64,000 nt of DNA from Aurantiacibacter suaedae (GCF_005434915.1 NZ_SKCG01000002.1:248948-312947); one strand, 5' to 3'. Positions 17,694-30,740 are shown, counted from the first letter of the stretch. Numbers and translations are program-made. The notes: generated from the letters alone by a model not told the origin.

Positions 17694-18221
17694 ATGATCC
17701 GGCGGTTGATCGCTTTTGTGCTGCTTGCCTGGCTCGGCGGCTTCGTATGGTTTGCAGGCGTGTTGCCGCAGCCCGACAGCGCCGCGCGCGGCGATGCGGT
17801 GGTGGTGCCCACCGGCAGCGGCGGACGTATTGCGCGCGGGCTTGAGCTGCTGCGGGCAGGGACGGTCGATCAGATGCTTGTCACCGGGGTCGATGCGGCG
17901 GTGAAGGAAAAAGAGTTCGAGGCCGAGTACGGGGTCGATCACGCTTTGATGGAATGCTGCATTACACTGGGATATATCGCGGTCGACACGCGCGGCAATG
18001 CGCTCGAAACAGCGGACTGGGTGGCGGCGCACGATCAGGACTCGCTGGTGCTGGTGACCGCCGACTGGCACATGCGGCGCGCGGCGCTGGAACTGGCCGC
18101 GCAACTGCCGAGTGGCATCGTGATCGCGCGCGACGCGGTCCGCTCCGAGGCGAGCCTGTGGACCTTCTTCCTCGAATACAACAAGTTCCTGGTTGCCTTC
18201 GTAGTGGCCCCGTTCCGATGA
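17694..18221 (+). CDS. YdcF/ElyC (DUF218) family membrane-anchored protein
   Basis: This 175-residue protein has one N-terminal membrane helix (RRLIAFVLLAWLGGFVWFAG), then a DUF218 domain: DAVVVPTGSGGRIARGLELL, LVTGVD, the NALETADW segment and LVTADWHMRRAALEL. Homologues such as ElyC, SanA and YdcF are tied to envelope integrity and undecaprenyl phosphate use, but the reaction is not settled. It lies 10 bp after ftsX and overlaps the next gene by 4 bp (ATGA), so ftsE-ftsX-ydcF-plsC is very probably one operon. Confidence 0.87.
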   Translation: MIRRLIAFVLLAWLGGFVWFAGVLPQPDSAARGDAVVVPTGSGGRIARGLELLRAGTVDQMLVTGVDAAVKEKEFEAEYGVDHALMECCITLGYIAVDTRGNALETADWVAAHDQDSLVLVTADWHMRRAALELAAQLPSGIVIARDAVRSEASLWTFFLEYNKFLVAFVVAPFR

Positions 18222-18901
18222 TCTATCTGCGCAACATCGCCTTTTATGCCGCCTTTTACGGGGGATCGGTGTTGTTCGTGATGGCGGCCGTACTGGTGAG
18301 CTATCTCGACCGGCCCAAGGCTTTGCGCGTAATCTGCGATAGCTGGGGGCGCTGGCACCGGCGCTGTCTGCCCCTTATCGGCGTCCGTGTGGTGGAAACC
18401 GGCCAGCGGCCCGAGGGGCTGGCCTTCTACGCCGTAAAGCACGAGGCCTTTGCCGAAGCCATCGAAATGCCGGTGATCTTCGAATATCCCGCAGGCCTCG
18501 CCAAGGCCGAGCTGTATTCGATCCCCGGCTGGGGCCGGGCGGCGCGGCTTTATGGCATTATCGAGGTGCGCCGCGATGCCGGGGCCAGCGCCTTGCGCAG
18601 CATGATGAAGGAAACGAAGGCGGCGCTGGCACAGGGCCGGCCAATCGTCATCTTTCCCGAGGGCACCCGCGTTCCTCACGGCGTGCGCGGGCCGCTGCAA
18701 TCGGGCTTTGCCGCGCTTTACAAGATGCTGAAGCTGCCGGTGGTGCCGGTGGCGGTCGATTCCGGGCCGATCTACCAGCGCACGTGGAAGCAGCCGGGCA
18801 CGATCACGCTGCACTTCGGCGAGCCGATTCCCCCGGGCCTGCCGCGCGAGGAGATCGAGGCGCGCGTGCTCGACGCAATAAACTGCCTCAACAGCGATTA
18901 G
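18218..18901 (+). CDS. plsC: 1-acyl-glycerol-3-phosphate acyltransferase (PlsC family)
   Basis: This 227-residue inner-membrane acyltransferase has an N-terminal hydrophobic segment (residues 1-30). Motif I is unusual: KHEAFAEAIE, giving His75-x4-Glu80 where most PlsC proteins have His-x4-Asp. Motif III, FPEGTR (146-151), and the VVPVAVDSG motif IV region are intact. It would add the second acyl chain to lysophosphatidic acid during phospholipid synthesis, or acylate a related acceptor. It is the last gene of the ftsE-ftsX-ydcF-plsC run and overlaps the convergent Nmad3-like gene by a few bases. Confidence 0.87.
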   Translation: MIYLRNIAFYAAFYGGSVLFVMAAVLVSYLDRPKALRVICDSWGRWHRRCLPLIGVRVVETGQRPEGLAFYAVKHEAFAEAIEMPVIFEYPAGLAKAELYSIPGWGRAARLYGIIEVRRDAGASALRSMMKETKAALAQGRPIVIFPEGTRVPHGVRGPLQSGFAALYKMLKLPVVPVAVDSGPIYQRTWKQPGTITLHFGEPIPPGLPREEIEARVLDAINCLNSD

Positions 18902-19635
18902 GCGTCCATCTCGGCCACAAGGGTTTCCACCCAGCGCCGGGCATCGTCCCGCTCGCCCACATCGGCGACAAATTCCTGCCCGCGCGCGACGCTTTTGAGC
19001 TGTCCCGGCATGGTCCAGCGCTCCGGCTTATGATGATAGGACAGGCCCACTTCGCCCAGCCATTCGGGCACCCGCCAATTGGTGGGCGAAGCACCCTCCT
19101 CAGTCAGTCGCAGGGCATCGCTGGCGCGCGACGCCTGCCCACCGCGCCCAAGGTAGAGCGTGTCGTTGCCATTGCTGGCGTGCAGAGCCAGCGCGTGCGG
19201 GAAGCCCAGTGCGGCAAGCTCGGCTTTCCGGGCGGAATCCATCGTCGCGAGCGGCAGCACCTCCTCCACCCGCAGAAAGCCGAACAGCCGGTGATGCGGC
19301 TTGCCCGCCTCCTCGCGGAACAAGCCGAAGAACAGGAACACATCGCCTGCCCCCACGCCACGGTTGGCAAGATGCGTCTGCGCCGCGCCGCACTGGCCCA
19401 GCAGCACCTGACCATCGTCGCGAAACATCGGATCGTGATGGCACAGGCTCTCGGCCCCGAGGCGGCCCCGGCTCGCCTTCGCCGCATGGTCCCCCAGCCC
19501 CAGCGCGCCATAGGTCGTGTGCGAAAGGCCCGCGCCCGCCGGGATCGGCAGGGTTACCGGCCTCCCCGCGACAATCGGCGATGGCCCGCCGCCCGAGGCG
19601 CTGTCAAAACCCTTGCGGCTGAACACGATACGCAT
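18898..19635 (-). CDS. Nmad3-like putative nucleotide modification protein
   Basis: This 245-residue protein begins IVFSRKGFDSASGGGPSPI, the opening I associate with the Nmad3 family (nucleotide modification associated domain 3), followed by LPIPAGAGLSHTTYG, FGQCGA-like GQCGAAQTHLAN and DVFLFFGLFR. The family was proposed from comparative genomics of DNA base modification systems; its activity is not proven. No DNA hypermodification partner (TET/JBP, glycosyltransferase or phage gene) is nearby, so here it looks like a stand-alone chromosomal gene. It is divergent from the MBL-fold gene by 65 bp. The family call is from memory of the N-terminal motif. Confidence 0.6.
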   Translation of the reverse strand: MRIVFSRKGFDSASGGGPSPIVAGRPVTLPIPAGAGLSHTTYGALGLGDHAAKASRGRLGAESLCHHDPMFRDDGQVLLGQCGAAQTHLANRGVGAGDVFLFFGLFREEAGKPHHRLFGFLRVEEVLPLATMDSARKAELAALGFPHALALHASNGNDTLYLGRGGQASRASDALRLTEEGASPTNWRVPEWLGEVGLSYHHKPERWTMPGQLKSVARGQEFVADVGERDDARRWVETLVAEMDA

Positions 19636-19700
19636 GGCAATGCCCCTAGCCTGCCCTGCCCCCGCGCGATAGCATCGCGGGCAAAACGGGAGAGAGACCG

Positions 19701-20591
19701 ATGAAGCCGATCGAGCTTGGCCGGATGCGCGTGCACAAGGTCCACGAGATGGACAGCCCCACGCCGCTGCTGATGAACCTGCCCGGCGTCACTGCCGAGG
19801 ACATTGCCCGGATGCGCCGCTGGTACGATGCACCAGGCGAAATCCATCCCGATCCCGAACAGTGCCTGATGACCTTCGGCGTTCACTCCTGGATGATCGA
19901 GCTCGATGGCAAACGCATCCTCGTCGACGCCTGTGACGGCAACCACAAGAACCGCTCGATCGAAGCCGTGCACCAGCTCAACACCGATTACCTCGGCAAT
20001 CTCGCGCGGGCGGGGTTCCAGCCGGAGGACATCGACATGGTCATGTGCACGCACCTGCACTTCGATCACATCGGCTGGAACACGCGGCTCGAAAACGGGC
20101 GCTGGGTGCCGACTTTCCGCAACGCGCGCTATGTCTTCGGCCAGCGCGACTACGACTATTTCAAGGCCAATCCCGAAGGCGAGGCGGTACACTTCGAGGC
20201 GTTTCAGGATTCGATCCTGCCGGTGATGGAAGCCGGGCAAGGCGAGCTGGTCGAGGCCGACTTCTGCGCCCATCGTGAGATCGGCAACGGGGTCTGGCTC
20301 GAACCTGCCTTCGGCCATTCGCCGGGCAATGTGATCGTCAACGCGCAGGCGGGCGGGGCTCCGGCGATATTCTGGGGCGACGTGATCCACCACCCGATCC
20401 AGATGATCCGCTTCGACCTGCCCTTCGCCTTCGACGCCGACCCGGTCACTGCCAGCCGCGTGCGGCAGGAGGTGATGGCGCGCGCTGCCGACGAACAGAT
20501 CATGTGCTTTCCCGCTCACTTTCGCGGCACCAGCGCCGGGCGTGTGAAGCGCGATGGCGAGCATTTTCGGTATGAGTGGGTGCGCGAATAG
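19701..20591 (+). CDS. MBL-fold metallohydrolase (AHL-lactonase-like)
   Basis: This 296-residue protein has the metallo-beta-lactamase-fold signature H118-L-H120-F-D122-H123 and further metal ligands in [20 protein letters not shown] and the C-terminal FPAHFRGT. It has no signal peptide and is cytoplasmic. The layout fits the group annotated as N-acyl homoserine lactonases or related esterases; the substrate cannot be set by eye. A good SD (GGGAGAGA) precedes the ATG. It stands alone between divergent and co-directional genes. Confidence 0.85.
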   Translation: MKPIELGRMRVHKVHEMDSPTPLLMNLPGVTAEDIARMRRWYDAPGEIHPDPEQCLMTFGVHSWMIELDGKRILVDACDGNHKNRSIEAVHQLNTDYLGNLARAGFQPEDIDMVMCTHLHFDHIGWNTRLENGRWVPTFRNARYVFGQRDYDYFKANPEGEAVHFEAFQDSILPVMEAGQGELVEADFCAHREIGNGVWLEPAFGHSPGNVIVNAQAGGAPAIFWGDVIHHPIQMIRFDLPFAFDADPVTASRVRQEVMARAADEQIMCFPAHFRGTSAGRVKRDGEHFRYEWVRE

Positions 20592-20647
20592 GGGGTAAAA
20601 ATCACACTGCCCTTGCCTGCCCGGGCGCAAACGGGAATCCCTCACGC

Positions 20648-21202
20648 ATGGCAATTCTTTCGGACAAATGGATTCGCGACAAGGCGCTGAACGAGGGCAT
20701 GATCGAGCCCTTCGTCGAAGCGCAGCGGCGCGATGGCTGCATCTCCTACGGGCTTAGCTCGTTCGGTTACGACGCGCGCGTCGCGCCCGAGTTCAAGATT
20801 TTCACCAACGTCAATTCGGCGGTGGTCGATCCCAAGGACTTCGACGGCGACAGCCTCGTCGACCGCGAGACCGAGGTCTGCATCATCCCGCCCAACTCCT
20901 TCGCGCTGGCGCGCACGGTAGAATATTTCCGCATCCCGGAAGACGTGCTGGTGATCTGCCTCGGCAAGAGCACCTATGCCCGCTGCGGGATCATCGTGAA
21001 CGTAACCCCGCTCGAACCGGGTTGGGAGGGCCACGTCACACTTGAATTCTCGAACACCACCCCGCTGCCGGCGAAGATCTATGCCAACGAAGGCGCGTGT
21101 CAGTTCCTGTTCCTGCAGGGCAACGAACGTCCCGAGGTCACCTATGCCGACCGGGCGGGCAAATATATGGGCCAGCGCGGAGTAACGCTACCGCGGCTCT
21201 GA
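20648..21202 (+). CDS. dcd: dCTP deaminase
   Basis: This 184-residue cytoplasmic enzyme deaminates dCTP to dUTP in thymidylate supply. Motifs seen: [14 protein letters not shown], the substrate-binding [13 protein letters not shown], and the catalytic Glu in [17 protein letters not shown]. The length is right for the trimeric dUTPase-like fold. ATG 20648 is chosen since the product starts MAILSDKWI as in homologues. It is followed 31 bp later by a SnoaL-like gene. Confidence 0.96.
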   Translation: MAILSDKWIRDKALNEGMIEPFVEAQRRDGCISYGLSSFGYDARVAPEFKIFTNVNSAVVDPKDFDGDSLVDRETEVCIIPPNSFALARTVEYFRIPEDVLVICLGKSTYARCGIIVNVTPLEPGWEGHVTLEFSNTTPLPAKIYANEGACQFLFLQGNERPEVTYADRAGKYMGQRGVTLPRL

Positions 21203-21233
21203 TCGGCAGACACAACTGGGAGGAGAAAAGCAC

Positions 21234-21839
21234 ATGGCCAGCCAACCGACGATGGGCGAGCTTCTCGACCGGATCGAGAAACTGGAAGCGCGCGCGCTCG
21301 CAGCCGAGGATTACCGCGAGGTCATGAACCTGCAGGCCGCCTATGGCTACTATGTCGACAAGGGGATGTGGGACAAGGCGGCAGACCTTTTCGCGCAAGA
21401 CGGCACGCTCGAGATTGCCGGGCGCGGCGTCTATGTGGGGCAGGACCGTGTGCGCGAATATCTGCACCACCTGCCGCCCTATCAGGACGGCACGATCTAC
21501 AACCACATGCAATTGCAGCCGGTGCTGCATATCGACAGCGAAGCAGGCACGGCCAAAGGCCGCTGGCGTACGCTGATGATGGTCGGCTTTCGCGGCGGTG
21601 AAGGGCGCTGGGGCGAAGCGACTTACGAGAACGCCTATGTCCGCGAGGATGGGCGCTGGCGCATTGCCAGCTTGCACGGGATCATCAATTTCTACTGCGA
21701 ATACGATGAGGGGTGGCATCGCGGAGGTGTCGCGCTGCTCCGCTCGACCGATGGCCTCCAGCCCGACCTGCCGCCCAGCTTCGAATACGAAGCCCATCCC
21801 AAGGCCGTAATCGCGCCCTTCCATTACGACGAGGTATAG
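21234..21839 (+). CDS. SnoaL-like / NTF2-fold protein
   Basis: This 201-residue protein has a short coiled-coil N-terminus (LLDRIEKLEARALAAEDYREVMNLQAAYGYYVDKG, in part). An NTF2-like cone-shaped domain follows with the pattern WDKAADLFAQDGTLEI, GRWRTLMMVG and DGRWRIASLHGIINF. Such SnoaL-like domains occur in hydrolases, isomerases and steroid- or lignin-related enzymes, but catalytic residues vary and no reaction can be named. An SD (GGAGGAGAA) lies before the ATG. Its grouping with dcd looks incidental. Confidence 0.8.
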   Translation: MASQPTMGELLDRIEKLEARALAAEDYREVMNLQAAYGYYVDKGMWDKAADLFAQDGTLEIAGRGVYVGQDRVREYLHHLPPYQDGTIYNHMQLQPVLHIDSEAGTAKGRWRTLMMVGFRGGEGRWGEATYENAYVREDGRWRIASLHGIINFYCEYDEGWHRGGVALLRSTDGLQPDLPPSFEYEAHPKAVIAPFHYDEV

Positions 21840-21904
21840 CGGCCCGCTTCCCGGAAACCGAAGCTGCCGTTCGGCGTTCATCCCTCCAATCAAGGAGTTG
21901 TCCG

Positions 21905-22195
21905 ATGAGCGAAGAACGTACCACCATCACCACCGACGAGGCTGGCAATACGCACAGCCATACGACCACCTATGTCCGCGACGATGCGCCGCGTTCCTCA
22001 AGCAGTGGCGTATGGGTAATCGCGGTGCTTGTCTTGGCGGCCCTGTTGATTGGCGGCTTGTTTCTCACGCAAATGAGCAACGCCGAAGTAGCCAAGGACA
22101 ATGCCGTTGCCGAGGCCGCCAACTCTGTAAGCGGTGCCGCCGATCAGGTCGGCGACACCGTCAAACAGGTGGGCGATTCGGTCACTAACGAGTAG
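21905..22195 (+). CDS. Small single-pass membrane protein
   Basis: This 96-residue protein has a hydrophilic Thr/Ser-rich N-terminus, one transmembrane helix (GVWVIAVLVLAALLIGGLF, about residues 35-53) and an Ala/Val/Asp-rich C-terminal tail with a heptad-like AANSVSGAADQVGDTVKQVG pattern. AAGGAG lies 8 bp upstream of the ATG, a good ribosome site. There is no known family; it is probably an envelope protein. It ends 5 bp before the convergent zinc receptor gene. Confidence 0.7.
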   Translation: MSEERTTITTDEAGNTHSHTTTYVRDDAPRSSSSGVWVIAVLVLAALLIGGLFLTQMSNAEVAKDNAVAEAANSVSGAADQVGDTVKQVGDSVTNE

Positions 22196-22199
22196 GCGT

Positions 22200-24374
22200 T
22201 TAGAAGCTCACCCGGGCGCTAAGCTTGACATTGCGCCCGGCGAGCGGAGTATATTCCTTCGTGAAGCTGGTGTGGCGGCGACCTTCGACATCAAAGATGT
22301 TGTCCACCTGCGCCAGCACGGTGAGGTTCTCGTTGCCCTCGAAAGGATGCCAGGCGACCGAGGCGTTGACGAAGGTAAAGCCGTCTGTCGGGCGCTCGTG
22401 TTCGGAAACGCGATCCTGCTTGGCATAGGCTTCAACCTCGCCGCGGATGTCGAAGTGGCCAACCTGAGCTTCGAGCGCGGCGAGACCGCTAAGCGGCGGA
22501 ATGCGCGGCACGGGGCTGCCGTCGTCGAGCGTCGCGCGGACATAGTCGCCGCGTAGATCGGCGAGCAGCTGGAAGCCGTCGTTGTCGATCAGCGGCACCC
22601 TGACCTGCCCCTCGACACCGAATTGCTTGGCATCCTGCTGCAAGAAATTGAACACTTCCAGCCCGTCGATAGGCTCGACGTCGGCCTCGTCCAGATAGAT
22701 GAAGCCATCGAACCAGGTGTGATAGACCGAGGCGCTGACCAACGCGCGCCCGATTGACCCGCGGATATAGCCTTCAAGCCCCCAGGCCCTTTCGGTGGTC
22801 AGCGACGCATCGCCGATTTCGTAGGCCTGCGTTGCCACATGCGGGCCATCGGCCACCAGTTCCTGCGCAACCGGCGCGCGTTCGGCACGCGATCCGTTGA
22901 TACCGATGCGCAGATCATCCTCAAGCCCTTCGAGCAGGGCATAGGAGACACCTGCCGAAGCAGAGAACGCATCGAAATCGCGCGTGAGGTTGGTGCCATC
23001 GGCAAAGTCAACGTCGACACCCGAATGTTCATAACGAGCGCCGGCCTGCAGGCCCAAGGCGCCGATGTCGTACTGCTGCACCGCAAACAGCGCCCAGTTC
23101 TCGGTGGTGTTGGGGGCAACGAAGGCTTCCTCGCCATCGGCCGCGAAATCGACGTTTGAATATTGCATCCCGATCGAACCACCCCAGCCGTTGCGGTTGG
23201 ACTGGACGAACTCGACCCGGCCTTCGACGCCTTCGACATCGAACTTCGTACCCGTCTCGGTGCCTTCGAATTCGGTGTGGGTATAGTCGGAATAGCCGAA
23301 CTTGGCCTGGACCAGATCGAAGAAGCCTTCGCCAAGGTCGATGGCACCGCGCGCATCGACGCGGGTCCGCTTCATGCCGATGGAAACGGGGCCTTCCTCT
23401 TCGTGGCCCTCTTCCTCGCCTTCCTCGCCCTCTTCATGCTCTTCAGCATGAACGTGGCCCACACCGGGCAAGCCGGGAATGCCATAGGTCGTGTCGTAAT
23501 AGTCGGCGGAGACACCGAACATGTTCTGGCCCGAGTGCCAGGCAAGCCCAGCGCCCGCGGTGGAGGTTCTGGTGAAGCTGTTGGGCAACACGCCCTGAGC
23601 ATTGGCCCCTTCGCGGAACTCTTCCGCCTCGTCGAGATGGCCCTCTTCTTCCTCTTCGTCAGCAGCGTCGAGCAACTGGGCACGCAAGGCGGGCGTGGCG
23701 ACATAGCCGGGAATATCGAGATCGTCGGTGTAGCGATGCGAGCCATCGATATGGAAGGCGAGTTCGCTGCTCAGCCGCCAATCGATAGAAGCGCCTGCTT
23801 CCACACGGTCGCTCGCGCTGTCGAAGCCGACAAGACCATCGAAATGCACCGGCTCATCGGGAATTGATGGCGGGATGCGCTTGGTAATTACGTTAACCGC
23901 GCCGCCGATCGCCTGGCTGCCATACAGCAGCGCGGCAGGGCCGCGCAGCACTTCGATCGAACTGGCGATCAGCGGATCGACCGTTCCCGAGTGATCGTCG
24001 GACACTGCCGATGCGTCGATCGAGCCGACGCCATCGGTCAACACGCGAATACGCTCGCCCGAAAGGCCGCGCAGGATCGGGCGCGAGGCCCCTGGCGCAA
24101 AGCCCGAGGTCGAAACGCCGGGCAGCTTGTCAATGGTATCGCCGATCTGGCTTTCGAGATCGCGCTGCAGCGCATTGCCTTCCAGCACCGAGGTGCCCGC
24201 CAGCACATCCAGCCGCTCAAGCCCCGCCGCGCTGACCACGATGGTGTCACGGCCAACATCGCGATTGTGGAAGTCGTCGCGTGCTGTTTCGTCAGCAGTG
24301 TCGGTATTTTGTGCCAGCACGGGGGCGGCAAGGCTGGCGGCGGTGAGAAAGAGGGCTAGCCGGAAGGACTTCAT
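22200..24374 (-). CDS. znuD: ZnuD-like TonB-dependent zinc receptor
   Basis: This 724-residue outer-membrane receptor has a signal peptide ending PVLAQ. Its plug is of the ZnuD type: DTIDKLPGVSTSGF, RPILRGLSGERIRVLTDG, VSDDHSGTVDP and VEVLRGPAALLYG are all there. Two extracellular loops are very rich in His and Glu: EEEEEGHLDEAEE near residues 235-250, and HVHAEEHEEGEEGEEEGHEE near 305-325. Such loops are known metal-capturing features of ZnuD. The barrel ends in KLSARVSF. A Zur-like palindrome sits about 20-40 bp upstream of the start codon, so repression at high zinc is expected. I assign zinc on loops plus operator; copper or nickel cannot be excluded. Confidence 0.85.
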   Translation of the reverse strand: MKSFRLALFLTAASLAAPVLAQNTDTADETARDDFHNRDVGRDTIVVSAAGLERLDVLAGTSVLEGNALQRDLESQIGDTIDKLPGVSTSGFAPGASRPILRGLSGERIRVLTDGVGSIDASAVSDDHSGTVDPLIASSIEVLRGPAALLYGSQAIGGAVNVITKRIPPSIPDEPVHFDGLVGFDSASDRVEAGASIDWRLSSELAFHIDGSHRYTDDLDIPGYVATPALRAQLLDAADEEEEEGHLDEAEEFREGANAQGVLPNSFTRTSTAGAGLAWHSGQNMFGVSADYYDTTYGIPGLPGVGHVHAEEHEEGEEGEEEGHEEEGPVSIGMKRTRVDARGAIDLGEGFFDLVQAKFGYSDYTHTEFEGTETGTKFDVEGVEGRVEFVQSNRNGWGGSIGMQYSNVDFAADGEEAFVAPNTTENWALFAVQQYDIGALGLQAGARYEHSGVDVDFADGTNLTRDFDAFSASAGVSYALLEGLEDDLRIGINGSRAERAPVAQELVADGPHVATQAYEIGDASLTTERAWGLEGYIRGSIGRALVSASVYHTWFDGFIYLDEADVEPIDGLEVFNFLQQDAKQFGVEGQVRVPLIDNDGFQLLADLRGDYVRATLDDGSPVPRIPPLSGLAALEAQVGHFDIRGEVEAYAKQDRVSEHERPTDGFTFVNASVAWHPFEGNENLTVLAQVDNIFDVEGRRHTSFTKEYTPLAGRNVKLSARVSF

Positions 24375-24394
24375 GAGATCTCGCTTGGGTTAAT

Positions 24395-24412
24395 GTGATG
24401 CTATAACATCGC
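24395..24412 (-). promoter_or_regulatory. Zur-like box upstream of znuD
   Basis: The palindrome GATG-CTATAA-CATC (24397-24410), extended by GTG and GC at its ends, resembles the alphaproteobacterial Zur consensus (ATGTTATAACAT core). It lies 20-40 bp upstream of the receptor's start, where a bound repressor would block RNA polymerase. Confidence 0.65.
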
Positions 24413-24464
24413 GACATACCCAAAACAGACGCTGTTGCAAGTCTCCTTGGTTTGCGTTTGCGAA

Positions 24465-25799
24465 CTAGCGTTGCACTTTTGCTGCACTTGCGAGGCGAGC
24501 GCGGGTGGCCTCTTCCCCGATCAGCGGCAACAGCGCTGCCATCTCCGGCCCTTGCGCAAGGCCGGTAAGTGCTTGCCGCAGGGGAAGAAACAGCGCCTTG
24601 CCCTTGCGCCCCGTCTCGGCCTTGAGCGCTGTGGTGAGATCCGCCCACGGCGTTTCGCTCCAAACCAGAAGCTCGGCAGCACGGGCGAGAAAGTCGCGGT
24701 CCTCATCGTTCAAAGGACCGGGCTCGACCGGGCCGGTCACCACATTCCACCAATCGGCCGCCTCGGCCACGGTGGCGATATTGGGGCGAATCGCCAGCCA
24801 TCCCGCTTCACCCATGCCCTCGGGCAGTCGCTCGCGCACCTCGGCAAAGGGCAGCTGGTGGACGATACCGTGGTTGATCCGGGCCAGCTCCACCTCTTCG
24901 AACCGGGCCGGGGCGCGCCCGAAAGTGGAAAGATCGAAAGTGGCGAGCAGCTGCGTCCGGTCCGCCAGCGGTTCGACCGGCAGGCTGGTGCCGAGCCGCG
25001 CCAGCAGGGCGACCAGTGCGGCGGGTTCGATCCCCTGCTCGCGGAACGCATCGCAGCCGAGAGAGCCGAGCCGCTTGGACAGCTTTCCCTCGCTGCCCAC
25101 CAGCAGCGCCTCATGCGCGAAGGCAGGCGGCGTGACGCCGAGCGCGGTGAACATCTGGATTTGCGTGGCGGTGTTCGAGACATGGTCCTCGCCGCGCAGC
25201 ACCTGCGTCACCCCCATGGCGATATCGTCGATGCAGCTCGGCAGCATGTAAAGCCACGAGCCATCGGCGCGGCGGATAACCGGGTCGGACAGCAGCGCTG
25301 CATCGAATTTCTGCGCTCCGCGCACGCCGTCATCCCAGGCAATCGGCTCTTCATGATCGAGCTTGAAGCGCCAGTGCGGGGCGATCCCTTCAGCTTCCTT
25401 CGCGGCGCGTCCGGCTTCGCTCAGCGCGAGCGCAGCGCGGTCGTAAATCGGGGGCAATCCGCGGCCGAGCTGGATTTTGCGGCGAACTTCCAGCTCCTGC
25501 GCGGTCTCGTAACAGGGATAGACGCGGCCCGCCGCGCGCAGCCGCTCAAAGGCCTCCTCGTAAATTGGCAGCCGCGCGCTCTGACGCTCTTCACCATCGG
25601 GCACCAGCCCCAGCCAGGCGAGATCGGCCCGGATCGCCTCGACATGTCCCTCCTTCGAGCGGGCCTGATCCGTGTCGTCGATCCGCAGCAGGAATTTGCC
25701 GCCGTCACGTTTGGCGAGCATCCAGTTGTGGAGCGCAGTGCGGATATTGCCGACATGAAGGCGGCCAGTGGGCGAAGGGGCAAAGCGGGTAGTGGTCAT
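24465..25799 (-). CDS. gltX: Glutamate--tRNA ligase
   Basis: This 444-residue class I aminoacyl-tRNA synthetase has a HIGH-type motif in FAPSPTGRLHVGNIRTAL (residues 5-22) and a KMSKS-type motif GKLSKRLG (about 240-247). The RIDDTD and VLRGEDH segments are also typical. It is slightly short, like the second GluRS found in many alphaproteobacteria, one copy of which may charge tRNA-Gln for later amidation. Without its sister gene I cannot say which copy this is. Confidence 0.93.
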   Translation of the reverse strand: MTTTRFAPSPTGRLHVGNIRTALHNWMLAKRDGGKFLLRIDDTDQARSKEGHVEAIRADLAWLGLVPDGEERQSARLPIYEEAFERLRAAGRVYPCYETAQELEVRRKIQLGRGLPPIYDRAALALSEAGRAAKEAEGIAPHWRFKLDHEEPIAWDDGVRGAQKFDAALLSDPVIRRADGSWLYMLPSCIDDIAMGVTQVLRGEDHVSNTATQIQMFTALGVTPPAFAHEALLVGSEGKLSKRLGSLGCDAFREQGIEPAALVALLARLGTSLPVEPLADRTQLLATFDLSTFGRAPARFEEVELARINHGIVHQLPFAEVRERLPEGMGEAGWLAIRPNIATVAEAADWWNVVTGPVEPGPLNDEDRDFLARAAELLVWSETPWADLTTALKAETGRKGKALFLPLRQALTGLAQGPEMAALLPLIGEEATRARLASAAKVQR

Positions 25800-25840
25800 C
25801 GCTCCGCGCTATAGCGCCTCGCGCGGTCGAGGCCACGGCC

Positions 25841-26275
25841 TCATTGCAAATGTGCGACCATCACCGTGGTTCGATCGTACAGTTCCTCGTGGCGATCGGT
25901 GCGGACGAACCCATCGAGCACGGCGCTGAACTCTTCTCTACGACCGGTCGCGGCGCAGTCGGCCATCAGCGCCAGCGTCATCTCGTCGGGGCTGAGCACG
26001 CAGCAACAAGGCCGCATCACCTGGACGTCCTCCGGCCAATAAGCGCCGACCAGATTTGCAAAGTGAACGAAAACGCGGGCCGTCGTCACATCGCCCAGCC
26101 GCCGGGTCAATTCCACCAGCGGATCGCGTCCGGCCCGCGCGCAGACCGCGATCAGGCGCGTGGCGGAGATGGTGCGCAACGCCGTCCACGACAGGCTCGC
26201 AAGCGGAACCGGCTGGCCAAGGCGGGCGACGCGTTCGACAGTGGCGGCGTTGGCGGAGGATGGGGTGTTCGGCAT
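25841..26275 (-). CDS. Small cytoplasmic protein with Cys-Cys-Cys motif, behind Fur-like boxes (unknown function)
   Basis: This 144-residue protein is of no family I recognise. ATG 26275 is chosen because AGGAGA lies 6 bp upstream. The N-terminal 25 residues are polar; the rest is predicted helical. The most striking feature is MRPCCCVLSPDEM near residue 90, three consecutive cysteines that could bind a metal or cluster. There is no signal peptide or membrane helix. Two Fur-like 7-1-7 palindromes lie immediately upstream, so a role in iron homeostasis is likely, by inference. It is followed by gltX on the same strand after 41 bp. Confidence 0.65.
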   Translation of the reverse strand: MPNTPSSANAATVERVARLGQPVPLASLSWTALRTISATRLIAVCARAGRDPLVELTRRLGDVTTARVFVHFANLVGAYWPEDVQVMRPCCCVLSPDEMTLALMADCAATGRREEFSAVLDGFVRTDRHEELYDRTTVMVAHLQ

Positions 26276-26285
26276 AGCGGTCTCC

Positions 26286-26300
26286 TGCGAATGATTCGCA
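26286..26300 (-). promoter_or_regulatory. Fur-like box, proximal
   Basis: A perfect 15-bp inverted repeat, TGCGAAT-G-ATTCGCA, in the 7-1-7 form of a Fur site. It lies directly upstream of the Shine-Dalgarno of the gene starting at 26275, so bound repressor would block transcription start or early elongation. Confidence 0.65.
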
Positions 26301-26329
26301 GCGATACTATCGAACCTCACCTTCGATGC

Positions 26330-26348
26330 AATGCGAATGATTTGCATT
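26330..26348 (-). promoter_or_regulatory. Fur-like box, distal
   Basis: A 19-bp palindrome, AATGCGAAT-G-ATTTGCATT, with one mismatched pair. It matches the proximal box in its core and lies 46 bp from it centre to centre, which suggests two dimers at one promoter. Confidence 0.6.
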
Positions 26349-26388
26349 AGTTGTTGAAGGCCGAATATTTTCTAGCCCTGGCGCAAAG

Positions 26389-26423
26389 AAAAAGCCCCGC
26401 CGGATCGCTCCGGCGGGGCTTTT
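26389..26423. terminator. Rho-independent terminator after rpoC
   Basis: The strong stem AAAGCCCCGCCGGA / TCCGGCGGGGCTTT has a four-base loop and a T-rich run on the leftward side, ending the rpoBC transcript 25 bp after the rpoC stop. The other side also reads TTTT. Confidence 0.9.
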
Positions 26424-26447
26424 CGATGGTTCAGCGATGCCCGCGGC

Positions 26448-30740
<4,293 letters not shown>

